This document shows positions 25,076 through 33,584 of a stretch of 64,000 nucleotides of DNA, in pieces; position 1 is the first letter of the stretch, and every line of letters starts with the position of its first letter. Origin of the DNA: an uncultured Candidatus Melainabacteria bacterium (GTDB taxonomy: Bacteria > Cyanobacteriota > Vampirovibrionia > Gastranaerophilales > Gastranaerophilaceae). The notes under the pieces were generated by a model. It did not search any database, was not told the origin of the DNA, and worked only from the letters and a program-made list of their open reading frames with translations. The position numbers and the translations under genes were made by a program. The DNA lies in assembly GCA_934726055.1 (NCBI GenBank), contig CAKVCZ010000009.1, positions 43,343 to 107,342 on the forward strand. The letters run 5' to 3'.

Positions 25076-25684
25076 CTAATTTTCAGTCTGAATAAACAAA
25101 CTTACTAATTCATTCAAATTGTTATATTGTTTTTTATAGCTTTGAGCTTGTTCTTCAAGAGTTACAATTTGTCTTTTGTATTCGGAAATTGTAGCTTGGC
25201 ATTCTTTTGTAGAAGTGCTTAATTGTTCTTGAAGTTGTTGAGCTTCTTGCAAAACGCTCTTCATTGAAATTCCTAAAGCTTCCATAGTTTGTTTAATAAT
25301 TTGTGCACCTGTTTGACGAGTTACACCTGATGGAAGTTTTGCAATTAATTTTTTTAGAACTGCAACATTGTTTGGAACTTCAAAATTATATAAATCATTT
25401 GCATATTTATCAACAACGGCATGTGTTGGAACATCTTCTGCCATATTGTTTTCAAAATCACTACTTGGTTTCATTGATGCATCAAACTTGTTTGCATCTG
25501 TATTATCATCTTCGAAAGCTGATAAGAAATTATCATTTTCATCCAATGTATTTTCTTCAACATTTTCTACATCCGCAAAATTATTATCTTCTGCTTCAAC
25601 AGTGTTTAATTCTTCATTTTCATTGTCTGCTTTTAGTGCATCTACAATGTTTTTACCGGTATCTAAATCAAAATTTTCTGACAT
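25076..25684 (-). CDS. Acidic protein with C-terminal coiled coil, unknown
   Basis: 202 aa; AGAGGAT precedes the ATG. Residues 1-85 are highly acidic and Asn-rich. Residues 95-135 form a compact segment (VAVLKKLIAKLPSGVTRQTG), and 135-195 are a Gln/Glu coiled coil with heptad spacing. No signal peptide. The coiled coil suggests a polymerising or scaffold protein; I do not recognise a family. Confidence 0.65.
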   Translation of the reverse strand: MSENFDLDTGKNIVDALKADNENEELNTVEAEDNNFADVENVEENTLDENDNFLSAFEDDNTDANKFDASMKPSSDFENNMAEDVPTHAVVDKYANDLYNFEVPNNVAVLKKLIAKLPSGVTRQTGAQIIKQTMEALGISMKSVLQEAQQLQEQLSTSTKECQATISEYKRQIVTLEEQAQSYKKQYNNLNELVSLFIQTEN

Positions 25685-25791
25685 ATTATCCTCTTTTTTC
25701 TTATATAAGTATCTGTATAATAACAGAAACCTATTTTTTTTACAACTATTTTACAAAAAATTTTACCATTTGCCATTATAACAGATTTTTT

Positions 25792-25819
25792 TTGATTTAT
25801 GATAGACTAAATGTATGAT
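25792..25819 (+). promoter_or_regulatory. Probable promoter of the GT39-like gene
   Basis: TTGATT (25792-25797) and TATGAT (25814-25819) with a 16-base spacer. Leader about 30 bases with AAGGA. The TATAAT at 25848-25853 is only two bases before the ATG and is not usable for this gene. Confidence 0.4.
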
Positions 25820-25855
25820 ATATTCGAATTAAATTTTTAAGGATATTTATAATTT

Positions 25856-27298
25856 ATGAAAACAATTTTAAAGAAAAATATATATTTTATTATTTTAGGA
25901 ATAATAATTTTCATAGGATTTTTATTTAGATTAAAAGGTTTTGCAACCAATCCATCGCTTTGGCATGACGAATGTGCTTTGGGATGGAATATTTTAAACA
26001 AAAATTATGCTGAACTTTTTAATAAATTACGTTTCTTGCAAATTGCACCACCCATGTTTTTGGTTTGTACAAAATTTTTAATCTCTTTATTTCACGTCAA
26101 AACTAATATTTTTGCATGTGATTTAACATTAAGATTAATTCCGTTTATCTTTGGAAATTTATCTATTTGGCTATTTTATTTAGTTTGTAAATCCGTTTTT
26201 AATTCAAAATGGACAACACTAATTGCAATTTTATTATTTTCCTTAAATCCAATATTAATAAATTATAGCTTTGAATTTAAACCTTACATTGTTGACGTTT
26301 TTTGTTCTCTTTTGGTATTAAATATCTTTTTAAACATCAATTTTGAAAAATTAAATTTAAAACAAATATTAACGTATGGAATGATTTTTGCAATTTTACC
26401 ATGGTTTTCTTTTATGTCAGCTGTGGTAGAATTTGCAGGATTTTTAACTTTAAGTTATAAAAAAGAATCACCTAAAAAATTCTTTTTAATGTCATTACCT
26501 GTAATTTTGAGTGTTTTTGCATATTTAAAACTTTTTATACTAAAAATCTATGAACAAAATTCTACCGGAATGTTAAATTATTGGCAAAATGAATTTATAA
26601 AAAAAGATTTGTCCAACGTAACTCAATTAAATTTTGAAAATTTACATTATTTCTTTTCAGATTTACCGTTTTTTTCTTGCACAATGTTTGTTATTTTAAT
26701 GTTTATTGGTGCAATTTTATTTTTCAAGGATAATAAATTAAGATTTCTTTTTATTAGTTTTTTAATAGAAGCCACTTTAGTTGTAGCATCAATTATGCAC
26801 GTATATCCATACTCTCAACGTCTAATTATATTTTTAATCCCGATTTTATTAATTTTTGGTGTAAAAATATTTGATATAAAAAATAAAGTACTTGCAAGTA
26901 TTTTACTTGCTTTTGTAATAATCCCGCACTTTTTATTTACCGTTAATTTTATAAAAATTAAAAATATAAATAAAGGTTATTTTGCAAGAAGTATGATGAA
27001 ACAAATAGCAAATAACATTGAACCTAACGATAAAATTCTTGTTAATGATTCCTCAAATGTAGAATTTTTTTATTATAATCTGTTTTTTGATTTAAAAAAT
27101 AGCACAAAATTTTTCAAAGAAAAAACTCAGATTGGCGATTGCCAAAAACTTGAAAAAGGTCAATATTGGCTATTTATGCCATATTTTGGCAAAAATAATG
27201 ATGTAACAAATATTATAAATTGGCTTGAGAACAATTCTCAAATAATGTTCAAAGCACAAGCAAAACAAAGCATCTTAATTAAATTTATAATTAACTAA
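25856..27298 (+). CDS. Membrane glycosyltransferase, GT39/ArnT-like (GT-C fold)
   Basis: 480 aa with roughly ten to eleven membrane segments. The first extracytoplasmic loop has the GT-C acidic motif HDE within NPSLWHDECALGWN (about residues 33-46), expected to bind a metal or act as base. Such enzymes move sugars or aminosugars from polyprenyl-phosphate carriers to proteins or lipids at the outer face of the inner membrane. The substrate is unknown. Single-gene unit. Ribosome site weak (AAGGA 12 bases upstream). Confidence 0.78.
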   Translation: MKTILKKNIYFIILGIIIFIGFLFRLKGFATNPSLWHDECALGWNILNKNYAELFNKLRFLQIAPPMFLVCTKFLISLFHVKTNIFACDLTLRLIPFIFGNLSIWLFYLVCKSVFNSKWTTLIAILLFSLNPILINYSFEFKPYIVDVFCSLLVLNIFLNINFEKLNLKQILTYGMIFAILPWFSFMSAVVEFAGFLTLSYKKESPKKFFLMSLPVILSVFAYLKLFILKIYEQNSTGMLNYWQNEFIKKDLSNVTQLNFENLHYFFSDLPFFSCTMFVILMFIGAILFFKDNKLRFLFISFLIEATLVVASIMHVYPYSQRLIIFLIPILLIFGVKIFDIKNKVLASILLAFVIIPHFLFTVNFIKIKNINKGYFARSMMKQIANNIEPNDKILVNDSSNVEFFYYNLFFDLKNSTKFFKEKTQIGDCQKLEKGQYWLFMPYFGKNNDVTNIINWLENNSQIMFKAQAKQSILIKFIIN

Positions 27299-27326
27299 GA
27301 TGCTAAGATTTTATACTTATACTTCT

Positions 27327-27737
27327 CTACTCTTTTTCAAATTCTTCTTCAGAATCTTCTTCATCTAAATCTTTATTTATGAAAAGAGTTTTTGATTTCA
27401 TTTCTTTACGCTTTTTTCGAGTTTTTTCGTAAAATTCCTTTTCATCAAATTCCTCTTTATCATCATTTTTCACTGGAATCTTTTTTGCTTTGATTACCCC
27501 TGCGACATTTATCATAGCCAAAGAACTCAAGGTCGCCCTCAACTGAGCACTTCTGTCAGTGAACTGCATTTTATTTTCTTGAGTTGATTCTTCTTCTTTT
27601 TTATCTTGACGGGAATATTCGTTACCTTGACCCATTTTATCATCTGACAAGTTGGCTGTCGTTCCTGAAATATCGCCACTCCTAAAGTTAAATGAGCCTC
27701 CGATTCCGTAAAACCCCGCTGCTCTGTTATCTACCAT
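27327..27737 (-). CDS. Charged orphan protein, 136 aa
   Basis: The ATG at 27737 follows an AGGAT about 11 bases upstream, and a TGCTATAAT extended -10 element lies further up on the minus strand near 27790. The N-terminus is Gly/Phe-rich (DNRAAGFYGIGGSFNFR), the middle has a short Ala/Leu helix, and the last 50 residues are a Lys/Glu-rich tail. No signal peptide. No family recognised. Confidence 0.55.
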   Translation of the reverse strand: MVDNRAAGFYGIGGSFNFRSGDISGTTANLSDDKMGQGNEYSRQDKKEEESTQENKMQFTDRSAQLRATLSSLAMINVAGVIKAKKIPVKNDDKEEFDEKEFYEKTRKKRKEMKSKTLFINKDLDEEDSEEEFEKE

Positions 27738-27939
27738 TAGTAGGGTAATCCTATTCCTATTAAATTATATCTGATTAAACATTATAGCATGCCTAACCCT
27801 CAAACCTTAAGTTTGCATGTATATAAAGCTCGTAATAAAAACTTTTGCTACATTATAAATAGTAAATTTACAATTGTTTACACTTTTAAAACCACGCAAC
27901 TCTGACTTTTTAAATAAATCAAAAATTTTTGATTTTGTA

Positions 27940-27968
27940 TTGACATTTTCAAGACAAAGGAGTATTAT
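27940..27968 (+). promoter_or_regulatory. Consensus promoter predicting a leaderless mRNA
   Basis: TTGACA (27940-27945) and TATTAT (27963-27968) with a 17-base spacer end six bases before the ATG at 27975. The AAAGGAG seen here lies inside the promoter spacer, so it cannot act as a ribosome site for this ATG. Confidence 0.65.
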
Positions 27969-27974
27969 ACTGTT

Positions 27975-28604
27975 ATGAATTGTTGCAAAAAAAATTATTG
28001 GGGTGGAAAACGAGCACAGGCAGGCAGAAAAAAGACATGCCTGAAAAAAGTTCCATTTAACAGAAGAATAAATGAAAACATTTTAAACATATTAAAAGAA
28101 TATGCACAAAATCATAATATGACAGATACAGAAGCTTTAGAAAGTGCTATTCTTTTACAAAACAATTTAGACAAACAAAAAGGAGAAAAAATTATGAAAC
28201 TTGCGATTCCGACAATGGATGGTAAATTATGTTCACACTTTGGACACTGCGAATCATTTACATTTGCAGAAATAAATCCACAAACAAATGAAATTTTGAA
28301 TATTGAGTCAAAAGTACCTGAAGAAGGTATTTCATGTCAATCTGCAAGCTGGATATCAGAACAGGGTGCAAACAAAGTTTTGGCAGGTGGAATGGGAATG
28401 CGACCATTGGCAATCTTTCAACAAAACGGAGTAGATGTTGTGGTAGGCTGTCCGGAATTACCAATAAAAGAATTAATTGAAAATTATATGGCAAATTCTT
28501 TAGAAACAGGAGAAAATGCGTGTGGAGGAGAACATCATCATTGCCACGGGCATAATCACGAACATCACCATTGCCATGGACACCATCACAAACTAGAGGT
28601 TTAA
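27975..28604 (+). CDS. RHH-like segment joined in frame to a NifX/NifB-type domain with His-rich tail
   Basis: 209 aa if read from 27975. Residues 1-65 are basic (GGKRAQAGRKK) followed by a helix-turn-helix pattern like ribbon-helix-helix DNA-binding proteins. At residue 74 an internal ATG (28194) has a perfect AGGAG eight bases upstream and begins a dinitrogenase iron-molybdenum-cofactor-binding type domain (MKLAIPTMDG, then FGHC, GGMGMRPL). The last 25 residues are His/Cys-rich, suited to metal binding. Members of this family bind iron-sulfur or molybdenum-iron clusters; no nif genes are near. It may give two products, a full-length fusion and the 136-aa metal protein. Confidence 0.75.
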   Translation: MNCCKKNYWGGKRAQAGRKKTCLKKVPFNRRINENILNILKEYAQNHNMTDTEALESAILLQNNLDKQKGEKIMKLAIPTMDGKLCSHFGHCESFTFAEINPQTNEILNIESKVPEEGISCQSASWISEQGANKVLAGGMGMRPLAIFQQNGVDVVVGCPELPIKELIENYMANSLETGENACGGEHHHCHGHNHEHHHCHGHHHKLEV

Positions 28605-28606
28605 TA

Positions 28607-29071
28607 ATGAGTGAAAAAGCGGAGAAGGCAAAAGAACTGTTTAAATCCGGATATAATTGTTCACAAGCAGTTTTGGGTGTATTTTGTGAAGAGTTAGGTC
28701 TTGATTTTGATACAGCGATGAAGATTTCATCCTCATTTGGTGGCGGAATGGGAAGAATGAGAGAAGTTTGCGGAACAGTTAGCGGAATGTTTATGGCAGC
28801 AGGACTCGCTTACTCTTCCTCAGACAGCTCTGCACAAAATAAAACTGAACAATATAAAATAGTTCAAGAACTCGCAAAGAGATTTAAAGACAGAAACGGG
28901 AGTATAATTTGCAGAGAACTGCTTCAAGGAATTGAGAATTCAACTACACCAACTCCGAGTGAACGTACAGAAACTTATTACAAAAAACGACCTTGTATAG
29001 AACTCGTAGGTGATTCCGTTGAAATTTTGGAACAATATTTAAAAGAAACTCAACCTAAAATTTCAGTGTAA
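28607..29071 (+). CDS. C_GCAxxG_C_C family redox-cysteine protein
   Basis: 154 aa from the ATG at 28607, three bases after the previous stop, with GAGG upstream. It has the spaced cysteines of this family: GYNCSQAVLGVFC (about 14-26), FGGGMGRMREVCG (about 46-58), CRELL (near 106) and RPCIE (near 134). The family is common in anaerobes and linked to selenium or other redox metabolism, with no settled function. Co-transcription with the metal-binding NifX-like gene points to a metal or redox task. Confidence 0.8.
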   Translation: MSEKAEKAKELFKSGYNCSQAVLGVFCEELGLDFDTAMKISSSFGGGMGRMREVCGTVSGMFMAAGLAYSSSDSSAQNKTEQYKIVQELAKRFKDRNGSIICRELLQGIENSTTPTPSERTETYYKKRPCIELVGDSVEILEQYLKETQPKISV

Positions 29072-29127
29072 TAAATCAAATATCGGAAAATATACACATT
29101 TGGCTTGAATTATATTATATATTTCCC

Positions 29128-30060
29128 TTAATTTCTTCTGCGATAATATCCGCTAACTTCTGTTCCATCACTTCTAAAATAACTATTTACCCATATTAAA
29201 TCTCCTAATTTAAGTTTTTCTTCTGCTTGTGCTTTTGTCATAACATTTCCTGATTTAATTTGCTGATTTATAAAATTTTCATTGCGTTCAAATTCTTCTT
29301 GACTCATTTTTGCAATTTCTTCATTTGTTATAACTCGTTTTTTATCTATATCTTTGTAATTAACATTATATGAAGTTTCACCCTTTAAAATTTTTGAAAA
29401 TATATTTTCTGTTTTTTTGTATTCAACAGCATCTTCTAAATTTCCCATATCTTCAATAGAATGATACTTCTTAGGATAAAGTCCTCCAATATAATCTCCA
29501 TTAATATTATTTGTAATATATTCACTACCTTTTTTATCACTTATAATATAGGTCTCTCCTAATTGATTGCTTATATTCAAATTAAAAACCTTATCATTAA
29601 TATTTCCATAATTTCTTATGCTATTTTTTTTGTTTTTTCCCTCTTTAGGAATTAAATCCCCAACACCATAGGCATTAAAAGTTACAGTTTCATTTCCTGT
29701 TAAATTTCCCATAAGTTGAGCTAAACTTCCACCTAAAGAATGACCCGTAAATATTATTTTTTTATTTGGAAAATCTTTTTTAACTTGTTCATAAAATTTT
29801 TGAACAGTTACATATTGACTTGGTAACAAATTAAAAGCCATTTTTATATCATTAGTTAAATCTCCTAAATCATCAAATTCTGTACCTCTAATAGAAATAA
29901 CTACAACCCCATTTTTTATAAAAGCTTCTCCATGAAAACCATTTTTAGAGTTTTGTTCATCTATTTTAATCCAATTCTTAGGAATATATTTTTCATTTCC
30001 TTCATATACTCCTAATGCCAACATTTTTAATTCATTATCTAATTTTAAATCTTTAACCAT
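29128..30060 (-). CDS. Class 3-type lipase (possible toxin)
   Basis: 310 aa. RGTEFDDLGDL (59-69) and GHSLGGSLAQL (107-117, nucleophile Ser109 in GxSxG) match lipase_3/DUF2974-type alpha/beta hydrolases; a His near 207 (KKYHSIEDM) may complete the triad. The C-terminus ends in a short SYFRSDGTEVSGYYRR motif typical of tails on secreted proteins. No N-terminal signal peptide. AAAGGA lies 11 bases before the ATG. Its first 17 codons are repeated 446 bp away, on the other side of a small membrane-protein gene. A lipase effector with a membrane immunity protein is one reading. Confidence 0.75.
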   Translation of the reverse strand: MVKDLKLDNELKMLALGVYEGNEKYIPKNWIKIDEQNSKNGFHGEAFIKNGVVVISIRGTEFDDLGDLTNDIKMAFNLLPSQYVTVQKFYEQVKKDFPNKKIIFTGHSLGGSLAQLMGNLTGNETVTFNAYGVGDLIPKEGKNKKNSIRNYGNINDKVFNLNISNQLGETYIISDKKGSEYITNNINGDYIGGLYPKKYHSIEDMGNLEDAVEYKKTENIFSKILKGETSYNVNYKDIDKKRVITNEEIAKMSQEEFERNENFINQQIKSGNVMTKAQAEEKLKLGDLIWVNSYFRSDGTEVSGYYRRRN

Positions 30061-30070
30061 AAGTCTGATT
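30009..30070. repeat. 62-bp direct repeat, copy 1 (contains lipase start)
   Basis: Identical base for base to 30455-30516, with mismatches on both sides. It spans the first 17 codons of the lipase and the ten bases before its ATG, but not the ribosome site. Confidence 0.9.
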
Positions 30071-30089
30071 TTTCCTTTCTTTTTTTATG

Positions 30090-30095
30090 TATAAT
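30090..30095 (+). promoter_or_regulatory. -10 box predicting a leaderless mRNA
   Basis: TATAAT (30090-30095) ends six bases before the ATG at 30102. An ATG at 30087 in the same frame overlaps the box itself and so is unlikely to be the start. Confidence 0.5.
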
Positions 30096-30101
30096 ACTTT
30101 T

Positions 30102-30461
30102 ATGATTATTAATTTTAGAAATAAATACAGTTTTAATTTCTTAGCTTGCATCGGATTAATTATTTTTGCAATAATTTCATTCTTTTTAATTTCTCTCTAT
30201 ATTGATTCTTTAACCAAAGATATCAGTGGTGTTGGTTTTCCTGTGTTAATTTTTATTTTGGAATGTTTTTATTCCGAACTTATAGCTTTAGCTATTGCGT
30301 TTTTTATTTATGTTTTTGAATTAACACTTGATAAAAAAATAACCAATGAAAAATTCTTGAAATCTAAAACTATATTGTGTATTCAAATTTTTGGTATTAC
30401 ATTTTTCTTATTTTTAATTATTTCTTTCGGACTATTGCTTATATATGCTTATTTCTCCTAA
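30102..30461 (+). CDS. Small three-span membrane protein
   Basis: 119 aa, strongly hydrophobic, with membrane segments at about 13-34, 46-71 and 92-117 and a short charged cytoplasmic loop (ELTLDKKITNEKF). No signal peptide beyond the first span and no known family. Its stop codon lies inside copy 2 of the 62-bp repeat. Divergent from the lipase with 41 bases between the start codons, which suits a toxin and its immunity protein, but this is inference from position only. Confidence 0.6.
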   Translation: MIINFRNKYSFNFLACIGLIIFAIISFFLISLYIDSLTKDISGVGFPVLIFILECFYSELIALAIAFFIYVFELTLDKKITNEKFLKSKTILCIQIFGITFFLFLIISFGLLLIYAYFS

Positions 30462-30516
30462 TGCCAACATTTTTAATTCATTATCTAATTTTAAATCTTT
30501 AACCATAAGTCTGATT
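30455..30516. repeat. 62-bp direct repeat, copy 2 (relic of the lipase 5' end)
   Basis: Exact copy of 30009-30070. On the minus strand it contains the lipase start and 17 codons, then runs into unrelated sequence. No ribosome site precedes it, so it is a fragment, not a gene. Confidence 0.9.
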
Positions 30517-30714
30517 ATTTTTTAGACACAGCTATACAAATATCTATACAGATGTAAAAAACAAGCCAAAAGCCAAAAGCTAAAATCTGTAATACCTTGC
30601 AAACAATTTTACCTGCGGGGGTGTAAATCTTAACAAGAGTTGTAGAACAACTTTATTATTATACCATATTGTGCATAAATTCGTCAAATTTTTAGATACA
30701 TAATCATAATAAAA

Positions 30715-30785
30715 TTCCCGAAGATGGATTCGAACCACCGTTGAAAGAGCCAGAATCTTCCGTCCTGCCACTAGACGATTCGGGA
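30715..30785 (-). tRNA. tRNA-Gln (anticodon CUG)
   Basis: Minus-strand cloverleaf of 71 bases. The acceptor stem TCCCGAA (30785-30779) pairs with TTCGGGA. The D arm is GTC...GAC, the anticodon stem GAAGA/TCTTT has a loop with CTG, and the T arm GGTGG/CCATC has loop TTCGAAT. CCA is not encoded. CUG reads CAG, a rare codon in this AT-rich genome. The first anticodon-stem pair is a G-U wobble. Confidence 0.88.
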
Positions 30786-30867
30786 ATATTTAATTTTTTT
30801 CTATACTAAAAGTATATAACAAAATTTTTTTATTTGTAAATAAATCACCTTGCTTTTACATTAAATA

Positions 30868-31404
30868 TTATATATTTTTGCCCATTTCATAAGCTTCTTG
30901 CATATATTTTGTGTTTTTAACTTCACCTATTTCATATACACCAGCTGCGTATATTGAACCTTTTTCAACAAAACCTTCATAACAATCCAAAAAGCCTCTA
31001 AGTCCGTCAAAAGTTCGCTCTAAAGCTGCCTCATTTGTATCTGCCGCTGTTGCAATAAAATAAAATTCTTTATTTTGCATCTTCATGTACAATGGAACAG
31101 TTCTGTCTATAAGAGTTTTCAATTGTCCATTCATTGTGTAGAAATAAACAGGAGTCGCAATCAAAACAACCTCCGCCTTAACCAATTTATCAAGAATATC
31201 TTGAACATCATCATCTTGAACACATTTACCAAGCTTTGTACAGGCATAACATCCTGTGCAAAATCCTATTTTTTTATTTGCAAGACTAACTTTTTCAACA
31301 TCATGCCCCGCTTCAACAGCACCTTTTAAAAATTCATCACATAAAGTTTCAGAATTGCCGTTTTTTCTCGGACTTGCAGATATAATTAATACTTTTTTAG
31401 ACAT
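30868..31404 (-). CDS. Flavodoxin-fold NAD(P)H oxidoreductase with Cys cluster
   Basis: 178 aa. The FMN-binding loop SASPRKNGNSETL (about 9-21) and TPVYFYTMNGQLK (about 84-96) match NADPH-dependent FMN reductase / iron-sulfur flavoprotein relatives. Four cysteines in CTGCYACTKLGKC (about 49-61) could hold a 4Fe-4S cluster or form disulfides. Common in anaerobes for small-molecule reduction; substrate unknown. AAGGGGA precedes the ATG. Single-gene unit. Confidence 0.83.
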   Translation of the reverse strand: MSKKVLIISASPRKNGNSETLCDEFLKGAVEAGHDVEKVSLANKKIGFCTGCYACTKLGKCVQDDDVQDILDKLVKAEVVLIATPVYFYTMNGQLKTLIDRTVPLYMKMQNKEFYFIATAADTNEAALERTFDGLRGFLDCYEGFVEKGSIYAAGVYEIGEVKNTKYMQEAYEMGKNI

Positions 31405-31591
31405 TATCCATCCCCTTATTTAAAATTTATTTCCTTATGTATTTTATTTTAATACAAAAATTTGCATTAAAAAGTAGTTATAAAGTATTAGATTTTTCTT
31501 TTTGAATCTAATCATTTTTATGAATGTTATTTTACCCAAAATTATTTACTATATAAATGTAAATCCTCAACTCTTTTAATTGCTCAATCCG

Positions 31592-31617
31592 CCTCGTCTT
31601 TACGAGGTTTTTTTTAT
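31592..31617 (+). terminator. Strong terminator with no known plus-strand gene before it
   Basis: CCTCGT (31592-31597), four-base loop, ACGAGG (31602-31607), then eight T. It reads as a terminator on the plus strand only, yet the nearest plus-strand gene upstream ends at 30461. It may end an unannotated small RNA or act as a barrier before yifB. Confidence 0.75.
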
Positions 31618-31632
31618 ATAATTTTTTTATTG

Positions 31633-31638
31633 TAAAAT
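31633..31638 (+). promoter_or_regulatory. -10 box predicting a leaderless mRNA
   Basis: TAAAAT (31633-31638) ends six bases before the yifB ATG at 31645. No Shine-Dalgarno; -35 not clear. Confidence 0.4.
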
Positions 31639-31644
31639 AAAATT

Positions 31645-33174
31645 ATGGTTTGCAAAGTTACAACATCAACAGTAATAGGGTTAAACGCATACAAGGTAGA
31701 AGTTGAAGTAGATTTGGTCAACTCGCTTCCATCCGTTTCTATTGTAGGATTGCCTGATACTGCTGTAAATGAAGCAAGAGAAAGAGTTCGCTCTGCAATA
31801 AAAAACTCTTCTTTTTCTTTTCCACAAAAAAAAGTTGTAATAAACCTCGCACCCGCAGATATAAAAAAAGAAGGGACAAATTTTGATTTACCAATAGCTG
31901 TTGGAATATTGATTGAAGAAGGCATAATTCAAGAAGAACAAACAAAAGACATGGCTTTTATAGGTGAATTATCACTGGATGGAACTCTTAGAGGCATAAA
32001 TGGAGTACTTTCTCACGTTATAGGTCTGCACGAAAATGGCATAAAAACGGTTATTGTACCTGAAACAAACGCAAAAGAAGCATCTTTATGCAACAAAATC
32101 ACTGTTTTAAGTGCAAAAACTCTCAATGATGTTGTAAATCACTTTATAGAAACACCCCTACCAACAATAAAAACAGATATTGATAATTATTTAGAACAAG
32201 GTATTCAAGAAAAATATTTATATGATTTTAAAGATGTAAAAGGCCAACAAAAAGCCAAAAAAGCTTTAGAAATTGCAGCAGCAGGCGGACATAATATTCT
32301 AATGTCAGGCTCTCCCGGATCCGGAAAAACGTTAATGGCAAAATGTTTTGCATCAATTCTTCCCCCTTTAGAACTTTCTGAAGCATTAGAATTAACTAAA
32401 ATATACAGTATATCAGGACTTTTACCATCTGATAATCCTTTAATGATAAACAGACCTTTCAGAACAGTACATCATACTGCTTCTGCAAACGGTATTATCG
32501 GCGGTGGGGGAAACCCAAAACCAGGAGAAATAACTCTTGCACACAGAGGAGTTCTATTTTTAGATGAAATTGTTGAATTTCCACGAAATGTTTTAGAAGT
32601 TCTCAGACAACCTCTGGAAGATGGTGAAGTCGTAATTTCAAGAGCTAAACATTCCATAAAATATCCTGCTGATTTCATGCTTCTTGCCGCAATGAACCCT
32701 TGTCCTTGCGGATTTTTAGGTGATAGAGAAAAACAATGCACCTGTTCAGATTTTCAAATTAAAAGATATCGCTCAAAACTTTCAGGCCCTCTGTTAGATA
32801 GAATTGACATTCAAATAGATGTTCCAAGACTTTCTACTGAAGAACTTTTGAATACAACTGATATACCTGAATGCTCAAAAGATATCAGAAAACGTGTAGT
32901 AAATGCAAGAAAAATTCAAAAAGAACGATACAAAGATTTAGAAATTTTAACCAATTCACAACTTACAGCGGATTTAGTAAAAAAATACTGCACTCTTGAT
33001 GATTCTTCAAAAGAATTGTTAAAAATGGCAATAACAAAATATCAATTGTCAGGACGCCGCTATGATAGAGTTTTGAAACTATCAAGAACCATTGCAGACC
33101 TTGATAATAGCGAAAAAATTACAACAAAACACCTAACTCAAGCTCTACAATATCGCTTGAATGAGCCTGATTAA
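31645..33174 (+). CDS. YifB/ComM family Mg-chelatase-like AAA+ ATPase
   Basis: 509 aa. Residues 1-190 form the Lon-protease-like N-terminal domain with VSIVGLPDTAVNEARERVR. The AAA+ part has Walker A GSPGSGKTLMAK (about 227-238), Walker B GVLFLDEI, and a Cys-rich insert CPCGFLGDREKQC. ComM, the best known member, is a helicase helping DNA integrate during natural transformation; other members are of unknown role. No competence genes are in the window. Confidence 0.9.
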   Translation: MVCKVTTSTVIGLNAYKVEVEVDLVNSLPSVSIVGLPDTAVNEARERVRSAIKNSSFSFPQKKVVINLAPADIKKEGTNFDLPIAVGILIEEGIIQEEQTKDMAFIGELSLDGTLRGINGVLSHVIGLHENGIKTVIVPETNAKEASLCNKITVLSAKTLNDVVNHFIETPLPTIKTDIDNYLEQGIQEKYLYDFKDVKGQQKAKKALEIAAAGGHNILMSGSPGSGKTLMAKCFASILPPLELSEALELTKIYSISGLLPSDNPLMINRPFRTVHHTASANGIIGGGGNPKPGEITLAHRGVLFLDEIVEFPRNVLEVLRQPLEDGEVVISRAKHSIKYPADFMLLAAMNPCPCGFLGDREKQCTCSDFQIKRYRSKLSGPLLDRIDIQIDVPRLSTEELLNTTDIPECSKDIRKRVVNARKIQKERYKDLEILTNSQLTADLVKKYCTLDDSSKELLKMAITKYQLSGRRYDRVLKLSRTIADLDNSEKITTKHLTQALQYRLNEPD

Positions 33175-33203
33175 ATTCTATCTGAATATATTTTATTCGG
33201 TTC

Positions 33204-33569
33204 TTAGACCGTATCTTCAGTTGAAAGACCAACTTTGCCGACTTCAGGATTCATAACCTCAATATCTATTCTGTTCTTGCCGTCAACAATTCCTTCTGTT
33301 CCCTGTAAAACTAAGGTTCCTTCTTGACCCATCCTAAAAGATATCGGATTTTCCTCAGAAACTTCGGAACCTAAAATTTCTTTTCCTTGTGTTAAAAATT
33401 TTACTTTATCGGCAGTATATGTAACATCATTAATTTTTACATAATTGAATCCACTAATAAAACCGGGGCCTAAAACATTTTTCAATGTAAGTGTAATTTG
33501 GTTTTCACCACGTTTTAAAGAACCCTTTTTGTAAATACGTCTGATTAAAAAATCCGGAACAACTGCCAT
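33204..33569 (-). CDS. Small beta-rich protein beside the GH35 gene
   Basis: 121 aa with alternating hydrophobic residues throughout, predicted as a beta sandwich; starts MAVVPDFLIRRIYKKGSL. AGGAGA precedes the ATG and the gene lies 15 bases downstream of the GH35 stop, so both are probably one transcript. No signal peptide, no catalytic motif, no family I can name with confidence. Confidence 0.6.
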   Translation of the reverse strand: MAVVPDFLIRRIYKKGSLKRGENQITLTLKNVLGPGFISGFNYVKINDVTYTADKVKFLTQGKEILGSEVSEENPISFRMGQEGTLVLQGTEGIVDGKNRIDIEVMNPEVGKVGLSTEDTV

Positions 33570-33584
33570 AAATCTTTCTCCTAA

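Noticed and set aside
25848..25853. TATAAT just before the GT39-like ATG as another leaderless promoter
   Set aside because: Only two bases separate it from the ATG, so transcription would begin inside the gene; a better promoter lies at 25792-25819.
27955..27962. AAAGGAG as ribosome site for the ATG at 27975
   Set aside because: It is 12 or more bases away and lies between a perfect -35 and -10 pair, so it would not be in the mRNA.
30638..30652. Hairpin AGTTGT/ACAACT as terminator of the small membrane-protein gene
   Set aside because: Six AT-rich base pairs with a three-base loop and a broken T run; too weak, and 180 bases past the stop.
30580..30771. Minus-strand open frame at the tRNA locus
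   Set aside because: It runs through the tRNA-Gln gene and has no ribosome site.
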